Source: Geothermovivens sp964644845 (GTDB lineage Bacteria; Zhuqueibacterota; Zhuqueibacteria; Oleimicrobiales; Geothermoviventaceae). Taken from it: a stretch of 64,000 bases of DNA. This document shows positions 43,915 through 53,932 of this stretch, one piece after another (within the stretch, counting starts at the first letter, position 1; every line of letters begins with the position of its first letter). The notes below the pieces were generated by a model. It saw only the letters and a list, made by a program, of their open reading frames with translations, did not search any database and was not told the origin of the DNA. Position numbers and translations under genes: made by a program. The stretch is taken from assembly GCA_964644845.1 (NCBI GenBank), contig CAZXXS010000011.1:1-64000 (forward strand). The letters are read 5' to 3'.

Positions 43915-45143
43915 GTCACTGTAATCTCCTGGAAGCCTGTGGCCAAGTCTGAAAGATCTGCACTTCTTCCAAACGCTCGACGCACCGGGACTCCTGACAC
44001 CAACTGAGTGGGAAGCCGTGCCTGTGGGAGGGGGCGAGCGGAGCCCGAGGTTTCGCACTTTTGCAGAGTTCCTTGGGCCGAGTTCTTGCACTGTTTCCGG
44101 TGTCACGCGTCTCGATTTGCAGCGAGCATGTGGGGAGCCTGCCGGTTTCACGCCAGGAGCGAGCGACAGAGCTCAGGCTTTCGGGCCGGCGTGGAAAGGT
44201 CTGGACCGCGTCAGGGTTTTCGGAAACCTGATTTTCTGGCGCCGTTGGGACGAGGCTGTTGGACCAGTTGCACGCGAAGATCGGTCCAGTGAGGCCGGAC
44301 CTCAGTCAGGGCCACCGCAGTCCGAAAACGGATGACCGGGAGAGAAGGTCTTTTACGGTGTGCCCCGGAATTTCGGTGTCCTTTGTGGCGCGGAAGGGAG
44401 GTCGTTCCCGGAACTGCCGAAGACTCCTGGCGACGGTAACGGGGAATCCGGGGGAACTGGCGCAACGGCGAGAACCTGAGTGGTGAAATCGCACCGAACG
44501 GACCTGCGAGGATCTCGGCGGAGCTAAGCACCTCGGACCGTCGTTGATCAAGTTCTCGCCGCTCTTGTGCGAGATCCGGGCAGCAGACGACCAACCTGAA
44601 TGCTCTCCTACGGCTTTCCCGCGCTGAATTTTCACCGCAGCTTTCCCGTGAGCACCTCGACGCAGCTTGCGACGCAGGAATGTTAGTGCCTGGAAGCTCT
44701 TCGCTTACAGCCGATCGGCTGGTGGGGTCGGGCGGCTTGGTCGGTCGTTACCGTGGCTGGGCGTGTCCGGGTTTGGAGCGGTTTTTGCAACTCGCGCTGC
44801 ACACCGGCCGGGTCAGACCCACGAGAGCGGCCTGCGTTTTCGGGGGAAACCGTCTCCGTTGGGGTGCTGTGGGTGGACAAAGACGTTCGGGGATCCAGCG
44901 CTCGCCGAATCGGGACCGGTAGGGCATTGTAATCCCTTGGACAGGGGGCACAAGCAAAGGCGGGTGGGGTTGTGCTTGTCTGCGTGCTGTGCGGGGCGTG
45001 CCGGCACGGGCCGATCGGGCCACAGGTTGACTCCGTGCTTTTTCTCCGCTCAAGATCGTGCAATTTCGGCCGTTAATTGATCATTGAACCCGCTTTGCAA
45101 AAAACGGAGCAGGGGAGGAACAGGACAACTTTGGGAGGCGCGG
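43915..45143. other. Long apparently non-coding region
   Basis: I find no gene I can support in these 1,229 bases. Open frames on both strands lack ribosome sites and have Arg/Cys/Ser-rich translations typical of chance. No tRNA-like fold was recognised. Its length is unusual for this gene-dense window. It could hold an untranslated RNA or decayed sequence. Confidence 0.45.
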
Positions 45144-46418
45144 GTGCAAAGGCAGATCAAAGTCAATCTCGGTAACCTTGTCCTTTCTCTTTCGGAGGCA
45201 ATGGACCTCGCGGATCCGAGCATTACGAGACATCAGCAAAGAGTGGCCTTCGTTGTCTGGGAGATGGCACGCGAGGCAGAGCTCTGCTCTGATGAAATGG
45301 AGCGGGTTTTTCTTGCCGCTCTTCTTCACGACATCGGTGCCTTCTCTTTGGAAGAGAAGGTGTCTCTGCACGAGTCCAAAGCGGATCCCGAGGAACTCGA
45401 GATCCACTGCGTCCGCGGGCAGAGGTTGCTCGAAAAGGTCCCGTGGCTCAACAGAGCAGCCGACATTGTCCGCTTTCATCATCGCGACTGGCGAGAATGG
45501 GACCTGCCGATTGGTGAACACATTGTGTTCGACTCTCAGCTGGTTGCTCTCGCTGATTTTGTTGAACGGAGTCTCAAACGCGACGTGTTCGTCTTGCATC
45601 AACACGAGACGATCATTTCGGCCGTGATTGAGCAGCTGGGCACCGCTTTCCATCCGGACGTAGTGGACCTGTTCGTCGAGAGCTCCAGACGTGAAGAATT
45701 TTGGCTTGATTTGGTCTCGCCGCGGCTGTACTCGCTGCTCCTCAACGAAGGGCCGTTCCGGCAGATTGAGGTTGGATTGGAAAACATCTTGACCATCTCA
45801 GAGCTGTTCCGAAACATCATCGACTTTCGTTCCCGGTTTACGTCGACTCACTCCGCGGGGGTTGCGGTTTGCGGAGCAGTTCTGGCGAGCCTCTTTGGCT
45901 TGAGCGAAACCGAGGCCAAGCTGATGGAGGTAGCTGGAAATTTGCACGACATTGGGAAACTCGCCATCGACAATTCGATCTTAAACAAACCTGGGAAGCT
46001 GACAGAGGCCGAGATGGCCGTGATGAAGGCTCACGCTTACTACACGTACTCGGTGATCAAGACCATTGGGGGGTTGCAGCAAATTGCGGAGTGGGCTGGA
46101 TACCACCACGAGAAACTGGACGGCTCCGGTTACCCCTTCCGGTGCTCAGAAAACGAACTGAGTACTGGAGCGCGAATCCTGATGGTCGCCGACATTTTCA
46201 CGGCCCTGATTGAGGATCGTCCCTACAGGCAAGGGATGAAGCGGGACAAGGTTACCGGAATCTTGCGTAGCATGGCGGACGGGCACCAGCTTGACTCTCG
46301 AATTGTCGAACTGCTTCTGGACAACTACGATTACGTCCACGCTGCGGTTGCGCAGTCCCAGCAAGCGGCGCGGACGCTCTACGAACAGCAGTGTTCATGC
46401 GTCCGTCCGGCTGCTTAA
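45144..46418 (+). CDS. HD / HD-GYP double-domain phosphohydrolase
   Basis: This 424-residue protein starts at GTG 45144, five bases after GGGAGG. The N-terminal half has an HD pair in A-L-L-H62-D63-I-G and later HHRDW. The C-terminal half is an HD-GYP domain with N-L-H268-D269-I-G-K, H-H-E-K-L-D-G-S, and G329-Y-P. HD-GYP proteins degrade cyclic di-GMP or related dinucleotides. The N-terminal HD domain may be a second hydrolase or a sensor. No receiver or membrane segment is present. It stands alone between two long gaps. Confidence 0.87.
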   Translation: MQRQIKVNLGNLVLSLSEAMDLADPSITRHQQRVAFVVWEMAREAELCSDEMERVFLAALLHDIGAFSLEEKVSLHESKADPEELEIHCVRGQRLLEKVPWLNRAADIVRFHHRDWREWDLPIGEHIVFDSQLVALADFVERSLKRDVFVLHQHETIISAVIEQLGTAFHPDVVDLFVESSRREEFWLDLVSPRLYSLLLNEGPFRQIEVGLENILTISELFRNIIDFRSRFTSTHSAGVAVCGAVLASLFGLSETEAKLMEVAGNLHDIGKLAIDNSILNKPGKLTEAEMAVMKAHAYYTYSVIKTIGGLQQIAEWAGYHHEKLDGSGYPFRCSENELSTGARILMVADIFTALIEDRPYRQGMKRDKVTGILRSMADGHQLDSRIVELLLDNYDYVHAAVAQSQQAARTLYEQQCSCVRPAA

Positions 46419-47069
46419 CCAAACAAAATTCCCTGTAGCCCAAGCCTTCAACGAGCAGTTTCGACTCCGCCGTAGGAACAGGTTGCGGATCGTGCCGTCC
46501 AGTAGAGCTTTTGTCGCGGCGACGCAAAACTCTGAGGGCTGCCGCCTTCCCAGAACACCGGTGGGCCCCGGGAGGCCGGCGGAAATTCGCCTGCTGGGGT
46601 GGATTTCCTTCCGGGGAAATGGGGCCCGTCTTCGGGGCTCCGACTAAAGCCGCGAAGGGCAATTGGGGAAACGGTGACTCCCGCTGTAATCTCTTCAGCA
46701 GTCCTTTCTGCTACGTGAACCTCCTGTACCCACTGCCAATCTGGATGTGCCGCGTGTCTTGGGGGTACCCGGAGTTGTCCGCCTGTCAAACAGCGTCCGG
46801 TTATCCGGAACTTCACGCAACGGTTTTTGCCGACTGGTTCTGTCAGCAGAAAAATGAGTTGCTACATTGCAGATTTGGGCCTTACCTTCAAGAGCATCGT
46901 TTTATCCAGATGTCCTGCGTCGAATTACGGCTGACTCGAAGACACTGCGCGAAGCTGAGCGGTTCGTCAAGCCGCTGGCCGAAGGTAGGACCGGGTGAAC
47001 ACGGCGGAGCTCGGAACCAGTTCGAGGTGCTACGGTCGCGTTCTTTCGAGGAGGCGGAGGGAGACGATC
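46419..47069. other. Intergenic region, no gene seen
   Basis: These 651 bases show no coding signal. Some short GC-rich inverted repeats occur, for example around 46610-46630, but none I would call a terminator with confidence. Confidence 0.45.
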
Positions 47070-48731
47070 ATGCGCTGGATGATTCTATTTGTTCCCTTTT
47101 TGCTTACGGTGTTCAGCGGAGGTTGTGGGGAACCCCCGGATCTCGCTGTTGTGGCGCGGGAAATCGTGACGATGGACGACGAGCGGCCGCGGGGCGAGGT
47201 GGCGCTCGTGCGAGGTGGTCGAATCGTGGCGGTGGGTTCGCGGGAGCAACTTGCGGCAGGGCTGAAGCAGGCCCACAGCGTGCTGGATTTCGGCAACGCG
47301 GTGGTGTATCCTGGGTTCATCGACGCTCACCTGCACGTGGCTGGTACGGGACGGGCCTTGATGGAACTGAACCTCGTTGGCACGCGCAGCTTGGAGGAAG
47401 TACTGGCACGGGTGCGGGAAAAGGCTACGGAACTTGCCCCGGGAGAATGGCTGCTGGGTCGCGGCTGGGACCAGAACGATTGGCCGACAAAACGGTTTCC
47501 GACGAAAGTCGATCTGGATCGTGTCGTTTCGGATCGGCCGGTGTACCTGAAAAGGATTGACGGCCACGCTGGCTGGGCCAATTCCGTCGCGCTTCGTTTG
47601 GCCGGGATTGACGCGAGCACGCGGGACCCCGACGGCGGGCGGATTGTGCGCTTGCCGGGTAGTCGTGAACCGAGCGGGGTGCTGGTCGACAACGCGATGG
47701 GCCTGATGGCCTCGGCATTGCCAAAGGTCGATCGCAGCCTTGTGAAGAAGCAGGTGCTGAAGGCCATGAACCACTTCGCGTGTCTTGGCCTGACGTGTGT
47801 TCACGACGCCGGCGTGGACTCGCTCGATCTGGCCGTGTACCGCGAGTTAATCGACGCCGGGCAGGCAAAGGTCCGTGTGTACGCCATGCTTCTGGACGGG
47901 CCGATCCTGGATGATTACTTCCGGTCTGGACCTGTGCTGGACTACGGCAACGGGATGTTGACAGTGCGTTGCGTAAAGCTCTTTGCGGACGGCGCTCTTG
48001 GGTCCAGGGGGGCGGCGCTGTTCGAGCCTTACTCGGACGATCCGGACAACCGCGGCCTCCTTGTGACTCCTCCCGAGGAAATCGAGAAGGTCACCGAACG
48101 CGCGCTTCGGGCTGGCTTCCAGGTAGCTACGCACGCCATCGGGGATCGAGCTAACCATCTCGTGCTGGACGCGTACGAGAAAGCCCTGATCGCCGTGCCT
48201 ACGGCGGATCACCGGCTGCGAGTGGAACACGCGCAGGTGCTCGCTCCCCAGGACATTCCTCGTTTCGCCCGACTCGGTGTAGTCCCATCGATGCAGCCCA
48301 CCCACGCTACATCCGACATGCCGTGGGCCGAAGAGCGCCTCGGGCCCGAGCGACTGCGGGGGGCTTACGCCTGGCGCTCACTGTTGGACACGGGTGTACG
48401 CATTGCCGGTGGTTCGGATTCCCCTGTGGAGTCTGCAAACCCCCTGCTCGGCATCTACGCAGCAATCACTCGGCAAGACCTGGACGGCAACCCTCCCGGT
48501 GGCTGGTACCCTGAACAGCGCGTAAGGCTTCGGGAAGCCCTTCGGATGTTCACAATCGACGCGGCCCACGCTGCCTTCCAGGAGGAGGAACTGGGCTCGA
48601 TTTCGCCGGGCAAGAGAGCCGATTTCACCGTACTCGACAAGGATCTGGCCAGCGTGCCACCGGAAGAAATTCCCGGGGTGCGGGTGGTTGCCACACTGGT
48701 TGGAGGGCAGCTGGTGTACCGGGGGGAGTGA
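47070..48731 (+). CDS. Lipoprotein amidohydrolase, YtcJ/NfdA type
   Basis: This 553-residue amidohydrolase-3 family enzyme starts at ATG 47070 behind GGAGGG. It has a lipoprotein-like signal with Cys near residue 20 (VFSGGC). Metal and catalytic residues typical of the family are present: H87-L-H89 in DAHLHV, HDAGV, the His of VATHAIGDRAN, the His of RVEHAQ, and Asp in GGSDSPVES. The C terminus carries the usual GKRADFTVLDKD strand. Known relatives hydrolyse formamides or other N-acyl compounds; the substrate is not predictable. Lipid anchoring suggests a role outside the cytoplasm. Confidence 0.88.
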   Translation: MRWMILFVPFLLTVFSGGCGEPPDLAVVAREIVTMDDERPRGEVALVRGGRIVAVGSREQLAAGLKQAHSVLDFGNAVVYPGFIDAHLHVAGTGRALMELNLVGTRSLEEVLARVREKATELAPGEWLLGRGWDQNDWPTKRFPTKVDLDRVVSDRPVYLKRIDGHAGWANSVALRLAGIDASTRDPDGGRIVRLPGSREPSGVLVDNAMGLMASALPKVDRSLVKKQVLKAMNHFACLGLTCVHDAGVDSLDLAVYRELIDAGQAKVRVYAMLLDGPILDDYFRSGPVLDYGNGMLTVRCVKLFADGALGSRGAALFEPYSDDPDNRGLLVTPPEEIEKVTERALRAGFQVATHAIGDRANHLVLDAYEKALIAVPTADHRLRVEHAQVLAPQDIPRFARLGVVPSMQPTHATSDMPWAEERLGPERLRGAYAWRSLLDTGVRIAGGSDSPVESANPLLGIYAAITRQDLDGNPPGGWYPEQRVRLREALRMFTIDAAHAAFQEEELGSISPGKRADFTVLDKDLASVPPEEIPGVRVVATLVGGQLVYRGE

Positions 48732-49017
48732 GAACGCACCAAGCGCAAACTGTCCTTAGATGATGCGCACGGTCCTTCGCAATTCGCTGTTCGGTCTCGG
48801 AAAAGCCGCACAGGGGAGCAGGCGTGGACATTTGTACAGTTTGGGTTCTCGCTTGTTCACTTCCCAACACCTCGTGCATCTGGACTGCGAAAATTCTTGA
48901 CACGCCTGCGAAAATTGGGTATCTTGCGTTTGGCGCCTGGCAATGAGAGCAGAGCTGTGGGGGCGTGGCCATCTGGTGGTCGCGATGTCGCCCTGGCTGA
49001 GACGGAAGGGAGGGTTT

Positions 49018-50061
49018 GTGCGCGGGCTGAGGATTTGGCTGCTTGTTTTGCTGGCTGCGGGGATCCTGTCGCAGACCTGCAATCGGTCGTCTTCGCACGA
49101 AGACGTGACCGGGCAGGGCGTCCTGAAGATCGTTCAACCTGCTGTCCCGCTAACGTCAGGAGACCCTGCCCTTCGTAACCCAACCTGGGCGCCGCGCGGA
49201 GACCTGATCGCTGCTTCCGCTGTGGACGGCAACAGCCTTTGGGTCCTCGGTGCGGATTCCCTTCCGCCGCGCCGTGTTGTAACTGGACAAAGCATCGGGG
49301 GGGCTTACACCTGGTGTCTCGGCGGCCGTTGTCTCGCGTACCGAGAAGCAGAAATCCACGGCCGTCGGCGGCTGTGGCGAGTACGCGTCCTGCACGTCCG
49401 ATCGTCTTTGGTCTACGATGTTTTGGGCCCCACGCCCCGCGTGTCCCCTCCGCGCTGGGAGCCCTCCTCCAGAATTCTCTACTTCAGTGTGCGCGGTAAA
49501 CCGCGACTGTTTCGCTTGGCCATGTCTGACACCGGGCTGGTCACGGAACCGCTGACGCTGGACGCCTGGACAAAGCAAGCGGGTTCGGGGACACTCGTCT
49601 TCGAGCGAAACGGCGGTTTGGACGTGATGACTGCCGGCAGGGCGAAACCGGCTCATTTTGCGTTGGCAAGCGGCGGTCAGGTCCTTAATCCTGCGGTTTC
49701 GCCGAACGGCAAACAGGTGGCTTTCGAGTCGACCGCTGGAGATTCACTTTACCTCCTCGATCTGGTTACCGGTCGGATCCGCGCTCTTGGAACCGGCCAC
49801 CTACCAACGTGGTCACCGCTGGGGGATTACCTGGCTTGTGTTGTCCAGCGGGAAGACGGTTTGCGGGTGCTGTCCGCCGAGCTTTTCCTGGTGGACAGCC
49901 GAAGCGGAAAGCGACTTCAAATCACAAACACCCCGAACAGGTTGGAAGGGCACCCGAGCTGGTCGCCGGACGGCGAAAGAATCGTCTACCACGAAGAGCG
50001 GGACGGGAAACTCTACCTGGCCGAATTCACCCATGTCTACGCAACACCGCCGGAGCGCTGA
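49018..50061 (+). CDS. Exported TolB-like beta-propeller protein
   Basis: This protein of about 347 residues starts at GTG 49018 after GGAAGGGAGGG. It has an N-terminal hydrophobic signal segment (RIWLLVLLAAGIL); a Cys follows but not in a canonical lipobox. The remainder carries PD40/WD40-like blades such as PTWAPRGDLIAAS, PAVSPNGKQVAFES, PTWSPLGDYLACV and PSWSPDGERIVYHEE. It resembles TolB-type propellers, probably periplasmic, binding protein or ligand. It overlaps the next gene by 29 bases. Confidence 0.8.
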   Translation: MRGLRIWLLVLLAAGILSQTCNRSSSHEDVTGQGVLKIVQPAVPLTSGDPALRNPTWAPRGDLIAASAVDGNSLWVLGADSLPPRRVVTGQSIGGAYTWCLGGRCLAYREAEIHGRRRLWRVRVLHVRSSLVYDVLGPTPRVSPPRWEPSSRILYFSVRGKPRLFRLAMSDTGLVTEPLTLDAWTKQAGSGTLVFERNGGLDVMTAGRAKPAHFALASGGQVLNPAVSPNGKQVAFESTAGDSLYLLDLVTGRIRALGTGHLPTWSPLGDYLACVVQREDGLRVLSAELFLVDSRSGKRLQITNTPNRLEGHPSWSPDGERIVYHEERDGKLYLAEFTHVYATPPER

Positions 50062-50752
50062 CGCTAACGTTCACTCCAGGAAAACGCTGCTTACGCGCGT
50101 CTACAGAAGGTTGTTCGAACAGATTGGCCCACGGCACTGGTGGCCTGGCGAAACCCCTTTTGAGGTCATGGTGGGGGCGATTCTGACGCAAAACACAGCG
50201 TGGGCTAACGTTGAGAAAGCGATTGAAAACCTGAAGAAGGCTGGCCTTCTCGATCCACTGGCGCTCTACGAAGCCAAGCAGGACCAGGTGGCCGAGCTGA
50301 TCCGGCCGTCCGGCTACTACAACCAGAAAGCGGCCAAGCTCAAGCGTTTCGTCGCCTTTTTTGTCGAGGAGTACGGGGCTGATCTGGACAGGATGAAAGC
50401 CGAGCCAGTCGGTGTGCTGCGGACAAAGTTGCTACAGATCAACGGAATTGGTCCGGAGACAGCCGATTCGATTCTGTTGTACGCACTGGAGAAGCCGGTT
50501 TTCGTCGTCGACGCTTACACACGCCGAATCTTCTCAAGACACGGGTGGGTTGAGCCGACAATCGGGTACGAGGAGCTTCGCACATTTTTCGAAAGTGCCC
50601 TGCCGCGAGACGCGAAGCTTTTCAACGAGTACCACGCCCTGCTGGTCTACGTTGGGCACCATTTCTGCAAAAGGGATCCGCGCTGCGAAGGATGCCCCTT
50701 GCAACCGTTTCTCCCCAGGAAGGGGCCGGTACGTGAGACTGAGAGGAGCTGA
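50033..50752 (+). CDS. Endonuclease III-like DNA glycosylase lacking the lyase lysine
   Basis: This 239-residue HhH-GPD protein repairs damaged bases. The helix-hairpin-helix L-L-Q-I-N-G-I-G-P-E-T-A-D and the catalytic Asp in FVVDAYTRR are clear. In EndoIII the hairpin is followed by GRKTA with the lyase Lys. Here it reads GPETA, so strand cleavage by beta-elimination is not expected, as in MIG/MagIII-type monofunctional glycosylases. The C-terminal Fe-S motif has only three Cys (C-x5-C-x2-C), so the cluster may be absent. Its start overlaps the propeller gene by 29 bases, and a TPR gene follows after 2 bases. Confidence 0.85.
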   Translation: MSTQHRRSADANVHSRKTLLTRVYRRLFEQIGPRHWWPGETPFEVMVGAILTQNTAWANVEKAIENLKKAGLLDPLALYEAKQDQVAELIRPSGYYNQKAAKLKRFVAFFVEEYGADLDRMKAEPVGVLRTKLLQINGIGPETADSILLYALEKPVFVVDAYTRRIFSRHGWVEPTIGYEELRTFFESALPRDAKLFNEYHALLVYVGHHFCKRDPRCEGCPLQPFLPRKGPVRETERS

Positions 50753-50754
50753 GA

Positions 50755-52143
50755 ATGCCTGTCCTCACCATCAACGGAATCCTGATCATCATTTTACTCG
50801 GCATTCTCGCCGCGTATTCTCTGAAAGAGCGCCGGTGGTGGCTGCTACCCATCGACCTCGCCGGGGTTGTTGCCGCCGGTCTTGCCGTAGGGATGGAGCT
50901 GGGACATTTCGAGAATCGGGCTCTAACGATCACAACAATGGCGGTAATCACGGCGGTCTTGATCGTGAACGTCGTGATGGTGTTTCGGGACCTGAAAAGT
51001 GGGGAAATGAGCGGCTTGCTGGACAACGGCTTGCCGCGGAAGGGAGCGTTGTACCGCATGATTGCCGACGAGGAGGAGCTTCGAGAAGAGGTCAATCGTC
51101 GGCAGGAGGACGAGATTTCGGAGGGGCTGCAGGCGCTGGAACTGTGGAAAGTAGGCAACGAGTCGTACCTGGACGGCAATTACCTGGACGCTCTCTCCAA
51201 GTACGAACTGTCTCTGCGCTGGGTGGCCAGTGTGCCGGCCGCGGTCAATGCCTCGGCGGCGGCGTTGGAACTGCAGAAATACGAAGAAGCAGAGCGGTAC
51301 GCGTCGGCGGCATTGGAAATCCGCAAGAACTGCCTGGAAGGTTGGATCAACAAAGGGCTCGCGTTGGAACGGCTCCGACGGCCTGAAGAAGCCCTGCGAG
51401 CTTACGAGAAAGCTTTGGAGCTGGCGCCTGAAGACGTTGTCGTTCACTTGCTGGCAGGCCGTGTGCTGCGTCGTCTTGGTCAGCTCGACCGGGCAGTGGA
51501 AGTTCTCGACCGTGGTCTTGAAATCGAGCCAGATCACTCCGAATTGCTGTTCGAGAAGAGCCTTGCACTCATCCGTCAGGGCAAACGTGAGGACGCTTTG
51601 CCCTTCCTTACCGAGACTGTGAAACGTAATCCCAGGCACTATCTGGCCTTTTTTCACCTTGCGAACACGTTAAACCGGTTGGATCGTAACGAGGAAGCGG
51701 TTCACTACTACGATCTCGTTCTGAAGCTCAAGCCGGATCATGCCGAGGCGTGGAACAATCGCGGCATCGCTTTGAGCAAACAGCGTCGTCTGAGGAAGGC
51801 CATTCAGAGTTACAAAAAGGCGCTGGCGTTGCGGCCGCAGTACCACGAAGCGTGGATCAATCTGGCGCTTGCGCACGACAGCCTTGGTCAGGCTGAAGAA
51901 GCTCTGCGGGCGTACAGACGATTCCTGGACCTGGCGCCTGCTAACATGACGAAACACATCGAGCTCACCCGGAAGCGGGTGGACGAGTTGGAAGAACAGC
52001 TGCAAAAACGGGAACGCCGTAAGGATGCCGACGAGGGCAAGGTTCAGGCGGCGGAGGAGGAAGAATCGAGTGAGCCGATTGTTGTTGCTGACCCCACGAA
52101 AGGGGAAAGCGTAAAAGAAAAGGCGGCCGGAACAGTCGAGTGA
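50755..52143 (+). CDS. Membrane-anchored TPR protein
   Basis: This 462-residue protein has three N-terminal hydrophobic helices (about residues 5-22, 30-48 and 58-78). They are followed by a charged linker, seven to eight TPR units (for example AWNNRGIALSKQRRLRKAIQSYKKAL) and a highly charged, probably disordered C-terminal tail rich in Glu/Lys. It is likely a membrane scaffold with cytoplasmic repeats. It begins 2 bases after the glycosylase gene and may share its transcript. Function unknown. Confidence 0.85.
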   Translation: MPVLTINGILIIILLGILAAYSLKERRWWLLPIDLAGVVAAGLAVGMELGHFENRALTITTMAVITAVLIVNVVMVFRDLKSGEMSGLLDNGLPRKGALYRMIADEEELREEVNRRQEDEISEGLQALELWKVGNESYLDGNYLDALSKYELSLRWVASVPAAVNASAAALELQKYEEAERYASAALEIRKNCLEGWINKGLALERLRRPEEALRAYEKALELAPEDVVVHLLAGRVLRRLGQLDRAVEVLDRGLEIEPDHSELLFEKSLALIRQGKREDALPFLTETVKRNPRHYLAFFHLANTLNRLDRNEEAVHYYDLVLKLKPDHAEAWNNRGIALSKQRRLRKAIQSYKKALALRPQYHEAWINLALAHDSLGQAEEALRAYRRFLDLAPANMTKHIELTRKRVDELEEQLQKRERRKDADEGKVQAAEEEESSEPIVVADPTKGESVKEKAAGTVE

Positions 52144-52200
52144 GTTTCCAAGCGGGCTGCGAAGAGGCCTCGGTTGGAGATGTGTGAGGGGAGGGGTTCG

Positions 52201-53175
52201 ATGCAAGCGGTTTTCTTTGATGGCAAACGGGTCCAGGTCGTCGAACGGGCAGTGCCGCGGCGTGCGGCAGGCGAAGCCCTCATCCGAACGCGGCTTGCCG
52301 GCATCTGCAACACCGACATCGAAATCACACGAGGTTACTTTGGCTTTCGCGGGGTTTTGGGACACGAGTTTGTGGGCGAGGTCGTGGAGGCCGACGAGCC
52401 GTCGTGGGTCGGGCGCAGGGTTGTTGGTGAGATCAACATCCGTTGTGGGGAGTGTGAATACTGCCGCCGCGGGCTGGGTCGGCACTGTCCCAACCGGACG
52501 GTGCTTGGCATTCTTGGAAAGGACGGGTGTTTTGCCGAGTATCTGACGCTGCCCTTGCGAAACCTGCACGTGGTGCCGGACACGGTGTCTGACGAACAGG
52601 CAGTTTTCACCGAACCGCTGGCTGCCGCGCTGGAAATCCTGGAACAGGTGCAGATCCCACCCAGTTCGGCCGTTCTCGTGGTGGGCGACGGCAAACTCGC
52701 TCAGCTCATGATTCGCGTGCTCGTCCTTACGGGTGTGCAGGTACAGGTCGTTGGTCACCATTCGGTCAAGCTGGAAATGGCTGCGCGCGCGGGAGCGGTT
52801 GTCGTCGAAGGGTCCGAGATCCAGGCGGCAAACTACGATGTAGTGATTGAGGCCTCGGGTAGCCCTGAGGGCTGGGAGACGGCTGTCCGGGCGGTCCGTC
52901 CGCGCGGCACGATTGTGCTGAAGAGCACCTACGCGGAAGTCCCGAGAATCGATTTGGCCCCGATCGTCGTTAACGAACTGGAAGTGGTTGGTTCGCGTTG
53001 TGGGCCCTTCGAACCGGCGCTTCGATTGCTCGCGGAAGGGCGAGTGGCAACGGAGGACCTTGTGAGCGCGCGGTACCGCTTGAGCGATGCGGCAGAGGCG
53101 TTGAGGGAGGCCACAAGCCCTGGAACGTTGAAGGTGCTGCTGGAGCCGGCAAGCGGGGGAACGTCGGCTGCTTAG
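52201..53175 (+). CDS. Zinc-dependent medium-chain alcohol dehydrogenase
   Basis: This 324-residue MDR-family oxidoreductase starts at ATG 52201 after GGGGAGGGG. It has a catalytic-Zn set (Cys in AGICNTDIE, His-Glu in LGHEFVG) and a structural-Zn set C-G-E-C-E-Y-C-x7-C. The nucleotide-binding motif reads VVGDGKLAQ where most relatives have GxGxxG, so the glycine pattern is relaxed. The substrate, a sugar alcohol or alcohol, cannot be told. Confidence 0.9.
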   Translation: MQAVFFDGKRVQVVERAVPRRAAGEALIRTRLAGICNTDIEITRGYFGFRGVLGHEFVGEVVEADEPSWVGRRVVGEINIRCGECEYCRRGLGRHCPNRTVLGILGKDGCFAEYLTLPLRNLHVVPDTVSDEQAVFTEPLAAALEILEQVQIPPSSAVLVVGDGKLAQLMIRVLVLTGVQVQVVGHHSVKLEMAARAGAVVVEGSEIQAANYDVVIEASGSPEGWETAVRAVRPRGTIVLKSTYAEVPRIDLAPIVVNELEVVGSRCGPFEPALRLLAEGRVATEDLVSARYRLSDAAEALREATSPGTLKVLLEPASGGTSAA

Positions 53176-53320
53176 GTTTGCGAGGTCGGGTTCATTCGGG
53201 CCAACTCCGGAATTCGCAAACGTTGCTGCTGGCCGTGGGAGAGGGGCGGTCCCGCGTAAAGAGGGCAGTGGGACGGTAGACTAACGAATCGGGGGCAAGG
53301 CACAATCGCGGAGGGAGGCA

Positions 53321-53932
53321 ATGCCCGTGAATGTGCAACGGACGAATCTCTACCTCACGGGTTTTCTTGCTGCGGGGAAGAGCACTGTCGGTTCGGAATT
53401 GGCCAGGCGGCTGGGCTGGCGTTTTTACGATCTTGACGCGCTGGTGGAAGCCCGGCTTGGCAAGCGTGTGGAACGCATTCTGGCTGAGGAAGGCGAGGCG
53501 TTCTACCGGACGCTGGAACACGAAATTCTGCGGGAGCTGGCACTGCTGCATTTTAGCGTTGTGGCGCTGGGCGCGGGAACATTGGGGCACGAGCCAAATT
53601 TGCGGCTTGTGAAAGAAAGCGGTCTTCTGGTCTGGCTTCGTGCGGCTCCGGAGACGTTGTGGCAGCGCGCCGAACACGAGGATCGTTTACACCGTCTGCA
53701 GAACCCTGCACTGGAGCCGGGGCCTCCACCCGACGAGGCCTGGTTACGGCAGCGGCTCGACACCCTTCTGGAGGGACGCGAGCCCTTCTACAGCCAGGCC
53801 GAAATTGTGGTGGACACAACGCGGCTGAGCGTGGAGGACGTGGTGGAAGCGATTTTGCAGGAATTTCGCGAAGTCGATTTGCGCGGGCAGACGCAAGCCA
53901 CGCACCGGCAATTGGGTAGGACCTCGCTGTGA
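53321..53932 (+). CDS. Shikimate kinase-like P-loop kinase
   Basis: This 203-residue protein has the shikimate-kinase fold. The P-loop is L-T-G-F-L-A-A-G-K-S-T near residues 12-22 and the substrate-binding Asp is in FYDLDALVE. A GEAFYRTLEHE segment corresponds to the family F-R-x-x-E. The usual GGG loop reads LGAGT. The length exceeds AroK by about 30 residues. It may be a true aroK, but no aro genes adjoin it and the altered glycine loop leaves another small-molecule kinase possible. It overlaps the methyltransferase gene by 4 bases. Confidence 0.8.
   Translation: MPVNVQRTNLYLTGFLAAGKSTVGSELARRLGWRFYDLDALVEARLGKRVERILAEEGEAFYRTLEHEILRELALLHFSVVALGAGTLGHEPNLRLVKESGLLVWLRAAPETLWQRAEHEDRLHRLQNPALEPGPPPDEAWLRQRLDTLLEGREPFYSQAEIVVDTTRLSVEDVVEAILQEFREVDLRGQTQATHRQLGRTSL

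Noticed and set aside
44008..44335. Two overlapping small frames in the 43.9-45.1 kb gap
   Set aside because: There is no ribosome site, their compositions are Arg/Cys/Ser-rich, and no recognisable domain or supporting neighbour exists.
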